64,000 bases of DNA from Hericium rajendrae (Eukaryota; Basidiomycota; Agaricomycetes; Russulales; Hericiaceae): NCBI GenBank assembly GCA_033439255.1, contig CM065881.1, positions 248,001-312,000 of the forward strand, read 5' to 3'. The translations under genes and the position numbers were made by a program. This document shows, one piece after another, positions 21,400-29,266 of this stretch (position 1 is its first letter; every line of letters starts with the position of its first letter). The notes below the pieces were generated by a model. It saw nothing but the letters and a program-made list of their open reading frames with translations. It had not been told where the DNA came from and searched no databases.

Positions 21400-21550
21400 T
21401 GGACTAGGGAGCCGAGGGCTTCCTGCATCCAGAGGTTCGGAGGTTGCCGTGGCTTAGTCAGCATGTCCTTAGATAGAGTCTGCCTCCTGTACATAGTCGG
21501 CATCCTACTATCATCACCTTGGGCTTAGCTCTTGCCCTTGGGCCACTCCA
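21400..21550 (+). repeat. Element B 3' LTR
   Basis: It is the same as 15917-16067 by eye. It is preceded by the conserved hairpin GCGACGCGGACGTCGC and tract CGAGGGGGGCACC (about 21366-21399). Confidence 0.94.
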
Positions 21551-21554
21551 TCGC

Positions 21555-23580
21555 GCACCCGCGTTAAAACGCGTCGTAACTTGGCCAACATTTCCTCGAA
21601 CGTGTTTGCGGCAGCCCCTCCGTCATCCACGAACAACTCCATGACGTCCTCCGCGATGAGATCGTGCATGTGCATCGCCATGACGTATGCAAACGCCGAA
21701 GGAGCTCCAGTAAGGCCGAAGGGCATGCGCTTGTACCAGAAGTAGCCCCGACCTTCCACATAGAAGGCAAGGTACGGTCTGGAGTTGACATCCACAACGA
21801 CAGCATTGAAGCCGGCAGCAAAGTCGAAAACGGATATGTACTTGTGTCCGCTGAGCCGTTGCTGCTTGGCATGTATATCGCCTTGAGGCATCGGGGCGAC
21901 CTGCGTAGCACGATTGACTTCGTTGAAGTTCTGACAAACGCGCCATTTCTGCTCAGGCTGTGTCGTGTTCGAACGATCGCGCGCGTCTGGTCTCGGCGGT
22001 AAGTCAAACATAGGAGGTAGCCCGGCATCGATGCACTCATCGTTGACTTTGTGCTGCAGCTCGTCTAATGTGAGCCCTCCTCCGTCGTGGGCTTTCTGTG
22101 CTAAAGTCGTCGGCGAAACGGCCTTGACTTGAGATGGATGCACGGCTTCGATAATCCCTGCTCCGAGCATCTCGTCTATCTTCTTATCGAGGTAGCTGCG
22201 TTGGGGCGGGGTTAATGGCTTCTGGCGAGGCTTGAGTGTGAACGACATCTCCGGCGGGATATCGAATTTGATATAAGCCCCATCCGCATGTTTGACTTCT
22301 CCCAGGGACAGCGCGAAGCAGTCGGCAAATTCAGCGATCAGCTCCAGAGCTGTTTGGCGTTGTTCTGGTGTGAGGTCCGGGCCAAGACTGACCAGCCGTT
22401 GGACCTGTTCTACTCGAGCAGGCAAGAACGGGTCATGCAGCCGGGTGAGAACTTCCGGGTCCAGCTCGACCGCATCTACATCCGCGAATTCGGGAATAAC
22501 ATCAGTGGGTATGGATGCTGTTTGCTCGAAAACGGCTGGAACTTCCCTGGAGGGGAGCAGTTCCTCGCTCCCCCATGCGTCTCCGCGCGCGAGCTCTGAG
22601 AGCTCTTCGAACTCGTTCTCCTCTGGCTCTTGCCTCCCGTTGTCGCCCTCTGAATCGTCCAGCGCTACGCTATCTCCCTCGCTCGTCTCGCCCAACATAG
22701 CCGCGCCGTCCTTAGTATCCGGCTCGATAGTCGGCTCTAGTTCGTCCTCTCCAGTTCCGGAAGCAGGTTCCGAATGGCCCTCAGGCGATACCAGAGAAAC
22801 TAGATCAGCGTGGTTTACTGCTTTACGACGTCTAGCTCGAACTCGCCTTGCGGGGGATTTCACTCCCCCTATCAACACTTTGTGCTGTTTCCTATCCAAC
22901 GTGAGACGGTCTCCTGTGCGCGCTACGGCGTGCACGTAGTATGGCAGCTTGAGTTGATTGTGAAGTTCAGCGCTACCGTCGGAGCCTTGGACTTGAACGA
23001 CGTCCGAGTCGTAATCGTGAACGGCTTTGAACGCCTGTAACAACGGTTTCCCAAAAAGGAACCCCCATCCGCCGTTACTGTCGAAAACCTCGAAATCGCC
23101 CTCCACAACTACACCGTCCAGTTCCAAACGGCCATGCCACGTAGCCTGAGAGGGAACTTGAACGCCGTTGGCCATGCGCAATATTTTTGACGATGGCTGC
23201 ACCTCGCCTAACCGGTGTTTGATCTGTGAGAACACCGAGGTGCACATGGCGCCAACCATGGCACCATCGTCGAACAGGCTGCGAACCCGGACCTTTTCCC
23301 CAGAAGGTCCGTGTAAGACGATATCGTGCATGAACGGCGCCGACGCAGCGCCGCTTAGCGTAGATACCGAATGCTCCACCGAATACAAGTCAATCACGTT
23401 CTGCACATTGCACGAAAACGGAACATAGGACTCTAAAGCATTACAAGTGCTTATATTCGCGGAGCTGCAGTCTTCGTCCTCGCGAGGTGCTTCCTCACTC
23501 GCGAGGACCAGTAAGTCTTGTCCATGGGATTGAGAGTCTTGGGTCGCCCGGTTCCCCTTTATGCGGACGACCCTACCTCT
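21555..23580 (-). pseudogene. Element D pol, 5' part: protease-like region and reverse transcriptase
   Basis: The frame is -1 relative to gag and overlaps the gag end near 23560. The protease-like region shows RSLFDDGAMVGAM, a DDG instead of DTG/DSG, followed by a flap-like WGFLFGKPLLQAF. The reverse transcriptase has KPLTPPQRSYLDKKI, then the first catalytic Asp in SVFDFAAGFNAVVVD, RMPFGLTGAPSAFAYVM, and FVDD in place of YxDD (MELFVDDGG). The frame is cut by element B just after RRVLTRVR. An insert-like stretch of about 60 aa before the catalytic Asp (DELQHKVNDECIDAGLPP) is unusual for Ty3/gypsy reverse transcriptases. Confidence 0.88.
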
Positions 23581-25406
23581 TTTCCCTGATCCTCGGACAG
23601 CTCCTCAATCCCCGACTGTGCCCACAACCCTTCTTCACCCACCACCTCTGCCACAAAGTTCACCCCCGCATCGACCGGCCTGCTCCCTCCACGCAATACC
23701 GCACTGCAAATCTGACGCCAGGCGATCTCCTTCGGATGCAGCAGTAGCTCCTGCGGGGCAACGCAGTCAAACTTGATGTGGCCTTTCTTGCCGCATTTGT
23801 AGCATTCCCCGGACCCGAGGGGTTCACTGCCTGGGCGCAGAGGGAAGGGAGTTTCTTCGTTTACGCGCGTCGAAGGACCATGGGTTTGAAACCACTGGTC
23901 GACTTGCGCGCGATACGCCTGTCGTCCAGCGTCGGTATTAGGATGATGCGGCATGCTTTGTAAACGACTCTGTAGTGCCGCGCGTTGCTCGGGAGTGACT
24001 GGTGGGCGCGGGGTAAAAGGAGGTCATGTGGCAGTAGGAGGAGCCGCTGGTCGGCTGTACGAGTTGCCAGCATTCGCGGCGTTCCCGCCACCGACTGGAG
24101 GACTACGACCACTGACGGCTGCCGGCCTACATACTTCCAACGCCGCCATACGGCGTGTGAGATCCTCGATCCGTGCGTTCTCGCGCCGGAGCTTGGCCAC
24201 CTTGTCTCTGAGGTAGTCAATGTCGACACCCTTGACGGCCGTGGTGAACGCCGTCCAGTCCGTGCAGGTGCTCGGGACCTTATCCTTCAACATGTCGGGC
24301 ATCTTCTCGCGCACCGGCCAGATATACGTGTCCGACGCGGCCATGCCTCCCTCCTTCGCGAGAGCCAACACTTTCTCCGCCCATGTGACGTGAGTCCACA
24401 ACTCCTTCCCCGACACGCTCGTCTTCTCTCCTAACTCGCTCTCCCGTATCCTCATAGCGAGCAACTCCCGCTGGATCTCCTGCGGGGTGCGCTTCGACTC
24501 CTCGATCTCCGGCCACTCTGCTGTGAATGCGGTCTTGAACGCCTGCCAAGATGCGACGGACGTGCTGGTGACGCTCTTGTACCAGCGATTGGCCCTCGAT
24601 CCAGACGCAAGGTAATCCTGCATGTTCTTTATCTTCTCCTGTTCGTCGGTGATGTCTCCAATGCGCATTTCCCAGCGAAAATAGCGCAGAAAATCTTGAG
24701 CGTCCTCGCCGTCCTTGCCGTCACCGCGGAACCGTTGCATGGTCGAGTTCGACATGGTAAATTTCTTCTTCTTCTTCGCGGGTGGCTGTACGGCTGGCGA
24801 TGGTGCGGCGGGCGGCTGGGGTAGAGGCTGGGTGACGGAGGTGGACACGGGAGCAGTGGTCGGGCGAACAATGGTGCTAGTGAGGGACACGAGAGGGTTC
24901 AGTTTCGCTTTACCAAGGCTATTTAGAGATGGCACGCGATTGAGGCGCAATCGATTGGGGGACGCGGGACGTAGTGGTACTGATGGCTGTTTAACAGGCC
25001 CGATGTGCGTGAGATCGATGCGCGCAGGTTTTACATCGGGGGGCTCGAATTTAATGTCTGACGGCTTTGGCCTGACGTCTTGCGCCGAGTCGGAATCGCT
25101 ATCCCGATCGCCATCGACTTTGGGGTACACGAGGAAACCTTGAGGCTGTCCGGCCTTTGGGAACGTGTCGCCAAACAGCGGTGCATCCGGCATGGATCCA
25201 GGCATTGAATCCGTGTCATCGTCGCGTTGCGCGCTCTGGGGGGAATCGAACGGGCGTGACGGTAATGAACTGAGCATCGAACTCGGAGTAGATAAAGGGG
25301 AGAGGGACTCAGGAGTGCCAGCACTGCCGCTGGCAGCGGCGTTCTTTGTCGTTGCCCATTTGCCACCAATTCGGGGCTGGGTTTTCCAATGGGGTACTTC
25401 CGCCAT
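23559..25406 (-). pseudogene. Element D gag with zinc knuckle and one in-frame TGA
   Basis: ATG at 25406 (MAEVPHWKTQPRIGGKW). A long Ser/Pro-rich N-terminal region ends in KKKKKF, followed by the retrotransposon gag domain (MQRFRGDGKDGEDAQDFLRY to about 24250). A coiled-coil-like stretch (DYLRDKVAKLRRENARIEDL) follows. TGA at 24024-24026 interrupts the frame, but the same frame continues for 154 codons and contains the CCHC knuckle CYKCGKKGHIKFDC. It ends TAA at 23559-23561. The stop is followed by C (TGA-C) and could be a CGA-to-TGA transition; readthrough is the alternative. Pol overlaps in the -1 frame. Confidence 0.88.
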
Positions 25407-25536
25407 AGGAGAAACGACGAAGCACGCGCGAGGGTGCTAAGACACGAGAACACGGGGACACGAGAAACACGAGAAACACGAGAAGCACGAGAAGCACGAG
25501 AGGGAACACAGGAGACACGAGAAACACAGGAAGACT

Positions 25537-25559
25537 AGCACGCAGCAACGTTGCGTGCT
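25537..25559. other. Element D leader hairpin
   Basis: AGCACGCA pairs with TGCGTGCT around a 7-nt loop, just inside the 5' LTR in sense orientation. It is the positional equivalent of the hairpins in A (15635) and B (16090). On the gag side, 25440-25530 consists of 9-10-nt repeats of ACACGAGAA. Confidence 0.65.
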
Positions 25560-25584
25560 TCGGATCGCACTCTCATCACCATGA

Positions 25585-25738
25585 TGGAGAGGCCTAGCGG
25601 AATGCTCTCATGGAATGATCTGATGATAATGCTACTCTACACTGAGGCTCTAACTCTATGCTCTGCTGACTAAGCCTCGGCTATCTCCACCTCCTCGGCT
25701 ATCCCGGCTCCCTCCGGACCTCCCGACTCCCTAGTCCA
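25585..25738 (-). repeat. Element D 5' LTR
   Basis: It is identical by eye to 10690-10843. It is followed in sense orientation by TCATGGTGATGAGAGTGCGA, the presumed primer-binding region. I cannot match this to a specific tRNA. Confidence 0.95.
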
Positions 25739-26028
25739 CCGCGCGCCCCGTCGTCCGAAGCTCTAAGCAGGTAAGTATACCCCTTCGAGCCTTCCGCTTC
25801 TCGGGCCCGCGCAGAAAGGCTACCTTCTGTGCGTAGGCAAACTAACTAAGTTAGTCGCTAGCACATCAGTCTATTCTCGTCCCTCGCACCCTTTCCGTTC
25901 CCTCTCGCGAGCGCGCCATAGGAAGGGTACCTCCTACGACGCCCTCACGCTCGGACCACTCCTCTCGACACCAGGCACGCTTCGACACGCGAGGTGTCCC
26001 ACTGCCACGTAGCGAGTCTAGCGTTACA
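25739..26028 (+). repeat. Element E 5' LTR, right part
   Basis: It begins with the second CCGC copy and matches the last 290 bp of the 3' LTR, ending CGTTACA at 26028. The presumed primer-binding region starts AAGGTGGACAAGCAG. Confidence 0.95.
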
Positions 26029-26082
26029 AAGGTGGACAAGCAGTGGAACACCATCCCCGAAGCCCGCTTGCGTTCAACATGA

Positions 26083-26456
26083 GTGATCCAGCGTACTTCT
26101 ACCGGAGCAAGTAGGCCTTCTAAGACTCCACTCTCCGGGACGCGCTCGACTTCCGCTTCCGCGCCCAAACTCCAGAAGTCAGCCAATCGCGCCCCAGCGG
26201 CCGCTCCGTCGTCTTCCTATTCTTCGAATCCTTCGTCGGCGTCCTCACTAAACCCATCCTCTTCCGAGTCGTCTAAGTCCGGCCGAGTCCAGGATCCTGT
26301 CGCGTCGAGCTCGGACATGCCAGCTCCTCCCGTGGGTCCTGGCTACGAATTACCCCAAGCTCGTCTTATGGACTACGATCAATTCCCGGACGATTTCCTA
26401 CAGTCGCTCACTGGTCAAGCCTTCGTCGAGTTAGTTGAGCCGGGAGACGACATGAC
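26083..26456 (+). pseudogene. Element E gag-pol, N-terminal part (interrupted by F2)
   Basis: This is an open frame rich in Ser/Pro/Ala that ends DYDQFPDDFLQSLTG and VELVEPGDD before F2. It is in frame with the large ORF at 29267 when F2 and one AC copy are removed. The true start is unclear: an ATG at 26079 is in another frame and meets a stop after 11 codons, while the first in-frame ATG is at about 26317. An N-terminal frameshift or an unrecognised intron is possible. Confidence 0.75.
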
Positions 26457-26984
26457 CATCTGAAAAATTTGCCAGTGGTACATAGCTCTATAAAGTCTAC
26501 ATAGATCTCCTAGCTTCATAGTATCGCCCTTTATTGTATAGCCCACATAGCCAAAGGGTGATGCTATGTAGTGCTATGAGGCTCATAGGTGATGCTATGG
26601 AGTGCTATGGAGTGCTATCATAGCTATGAGAGCTGACTATGTAGCTATGATAGTATGACTAGCTATGAAAGCTATCAGTATCTATAAAAGCTATAAGGCT
26701 TATATGTCTTACATATCCTATATTCAATATGTGTCTCACATAACCTATGTATAATATATGTCTCACATACCCTACATTCAATATGTGTCTCATATATCTT
26801 ATATTTAATATGTAGACCTGATATATATATTTAAGCAATAAAGTTTATTAGGACTTTAAATCTATTTTACAATCATATCAAAATGAATAACATATGATCA
26901 CACAGACATAAAGTATTTCACTGCATCAAGATTATATTGATATCATAAAGACTATTACTAACTAAAAAGTGAAAATATAAGTAG

Positions 26985-27115
26985 GATAAAAAGATAAGAT
27001 AAGATAAGGAGATAAGATATGATAAGAAGATGAGATAAGATATGATAAGAAGATAAGATATGATAAGATAAGTAAAAGAATATAAGAAACTAAGTAAGAA
27101 AAGATAAGAAAACAT
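26985..27115. repeat. F2 GATAAG array
   Basis: About fifteen copies of GATAAG or GATATGATAAG occur in 130 bp. This is a dense cluster of consensus GATA-factor sites that parallels the shorter array in F1. Confidence 0.65.
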
Positions 27116-27848
27116 GAGTCTTAGAAGATAAAGATAACACATAAGAACTTACCCCAAAGTAACAAAAAGCGAAATCTAAAAAACTAACTTAAAGACATTA
27201 GTATTGATATAAGCAACAAGAGATCAACAATTAAAAGATTACCTGAGAGATTACAAACGAGCAAGAAGTAACAACGAGCGAGCAAGGAACAGTGACGAGC
27301 AAGCAAGGAACAACGACGAGCGAGCAAAGAACGTCGACGAAGGTGTCGACGTGGCAAGAGACAGTGGGGGTTAAAGAGCAAGAGGCAATGCGCATCGCGC
27401 GAGCTTTATATAGGAATCCCGGGCAAAGCCGGGATTCGCGGCTGCCGGGCGCTTGCCGAGCGTCGCGTCGAGACTGGGCGCCAGACTTCACTAAATGGAC
27501 TTGGCTCCATGTGAGCTTCACGTACAGTAGATAGTTATAATTCTCATTCGTTCGAATAGGATATACAATTTATAGCTGTAGTGTTTTCTCTGAATTTATA
27601 TGATTTTTCTTGATTTGTAGTGGCTCGAGGAACGTTCTTTCGCTCGTTCGGTGGCTGAAGCACCGAAACGCGCGTCGAAGTTCGTCTCTCTCGCTGTCCC
27701 TACCACCTTCACTCTCCTCCCTCCACTCTCCACCCTCCTCCTCTTCCTCTGACTCGTCGAACCGCATGCCGGAGGGACTCAGTAGAATGCAGAGGGCCTT
27801 AAAGGTGAGGAAAAAAAACTTTTATTTCGTTTATTCGTACTAATATCA

Positions 27849-27876
27849 AGAGTATCGCTCGAACGAGCGATACTCT
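27849..27876. other. F2 hairpin directly after an intron acceptor
   Basis: AGAGTATCGCTCG and CGAGCGATACTCT are complementary around two bases. The intron-like block upstream has donor GTGAGG at about 27804, branch TACTAAT at about 27838 and acceptor TCAAG. The stem sequence is shared with F1. Confidence 0.75.
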
Positions 27877-29266
27877 CGACTTATTTCGTCCTCCCGCGCC
27901 CTCATCCCCCTTCGCCTCTGGCTGCCGCCCCTCCCGCATCACCTTATCCTCCGCCGACCTCGCCGCCTTGCCGCCACGTCGATAGCACCCGGCGCGCCGC
28001 CTCCCACGACCACGATCAGCAGAGTGCGCCGGGTCGTCCGCGACCCGGGACGGGCACGCCAGCACACGCACGTCGCGCGTGGCCCTGTCCATCCGCGCGA
28101 CCGTCTACGCCGTCCGCCTCGCGCGCACGCCTGCCGCGCTGCGCACGGGCCCGCGACAACCTGAGGACTCGCGCACTGGCCCGCGGCAGCCCGGCGTCTC
28201 GGGCACGTCCCCCATCCCTCACGCATGGACCAGCCGCCCGCCGCGCCTCGCGCACGCTGCCCAATGCCCCGCGCAGCCTGACACATCGTGCACGCCTCGT
28301 GCACAGGCCCGCTGCCCCCGACGCTTCCCGTATCCCTCGCGCGCCTCGCGTCTCCTGCACGCAGGCTGCCACGTCGCCCACCAGCCCGGGACAAGCCAGC
28401 GCCTCGCGCACGGACCCGCGGCAGCCCGACGCCTCGTGCACGCCTCGTGCACAGGCCCGCTGCCCCCGACGCTTTGCGCACGCCCTCGGCGCACCTCGTG
28501 TCTCCCGCGTGCAGGTTTCGATGTCGCACACGGGCCCGCGGCAGCCCAGTGCCTCGCGCACGGGCCCGCCGCCAATGACGCCTCATGCGCATCCCCCATG
28601 CCTCGCGCACGGTCCCCCGCGCCTCGCGCACGGTCTCTGCGCCTCGCGCACGGTCTCCGCACCTCGCGCACGTCTCCGCGCCAGGCGCACGGACCCCACG
28701 CCAGGCGCACGGACTCCACGCTCTGCATCTCCCGCACGCAGGCCCGCCGCATAGCGCAGGCCCGCCCTATCGTGCACGGGCGCCACAGCACGTGCACTCC
28801 CGCGCACCTTCGCGCGCACCATTGCACCTCGCATGCAGTGTCGCGCACACCAGTCGCGCCCTTGCACGTGCATGTCTTGTCACACCTCGCGGGCCTGCAT
28901 GTAACTTAGTATACTTGATTCAATGTAGTAGTAGTTTAATATAATCAAGTTTGACCTGTTTTGAGTGTAATATCAAAGTCATAGACTCTACACCAACTGT
29001 AGATATTATAGCAGACTGAAGCTCTGTATGGAACATAGCATCTATAGGATACATAGAGGGAGACTAAAAATACATAAGTTACATAGCAGGCATAGTATTG
29101 TCCTATTACTATGTAATACTATATACCCATCACCAATGACTATGATAGCTACCATAGCTACCATAGTCCTGTATAGCTGTGTGGCCTAACTACATAGCAG
29201 CCATAGCACTATAAAATCAGACATAGCATTGGCTGGCAGCTATGTAGATTTCAGATTTTTCAGATG

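Larger units (their letters stand above)
15917..21550 (+). mobile_element. Element B: non-autonomous short-LTR element, GX3/VQTD protein, carrying F1
   Basis: B has two 151-bp LTRs, identical by eye (15917-16067 and 21400-21550), and a perfect 4-bp duplication TCGC (15913-15916, 21551-21554). It lies in the opposite orientation to A and 76 bp away, within the same D gene. Without F1 it is about 3.0 kb. Leader, ORF and polypurine-tract module match A and C. Confidence 0.94.
10690..25738 (-). mobile_element. Element D: Ty3/gypsy LTR retrotransposon with short LTRs, carrying A, B and F1
   Basis: D is flanked by two identical 154-bp LTRs (10690-10843 and 25585-25738) and the 4-bp duplication CCGC (10686-10689, 25739-25742). 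Removing D plus one CCGC restores E's LTR. It reads on the minus strand: gag, then pol in the -1 frame, with pol split by elements A and B. The polypurine tract GGGGGGCACC lies just upstream of the 3' LTR at about 10844-10853. Identical LTRs mean recent insertion. As it stands it cannot encode an intact pol. Confidence 0.95.
26457..29266. mobile_element. Element F2: 2.8-kb TIR element
   Basis: Perfect 12-bp inverted repeats CATCTGAAAAAT and ATTTTTCAGATG, flanked by 2-bp duplication AC (26455-26456, 29267-29268). Removing F2 and one AC rejoins E gag in frame. The plan is the same as F1: CAGTGGTACATAGC after the left end, ATAGCTAT-type subterminal repeats (26480-26700 and 29030-29240), a GATAAG array, a minus-strand TATA box (TATATAAAG, about 27404-27412), a central CGTTCGGTGGCTGAAGCACCGA motif (about 27642) and a C-rich right arm. 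It has no transposase. Confidence 0.88.

Noticed and set aside
24024-24026. Selenocysteine at in-frame TGA
   Set aside because: Most fungi of this group lack selenoprotein machinery, no SECIS is seen, and the contexts are unrelated proteins.
27939-28909. Long overlapping open frames on both strands in F2 (and 19748-20612 in F1)
   Set aside because: Composition-driven: Arg/Ala/Pro-rich in all frames, with no similarity between F1 and F2 at protein level.
18466-29266. F1/F2 as Helitrons
   Set aside because: They have perfect 12-bp terminal inverted repeats and 2-bp duplications, which Helitrons lack, and no CTRR end with a terminal hairpin.
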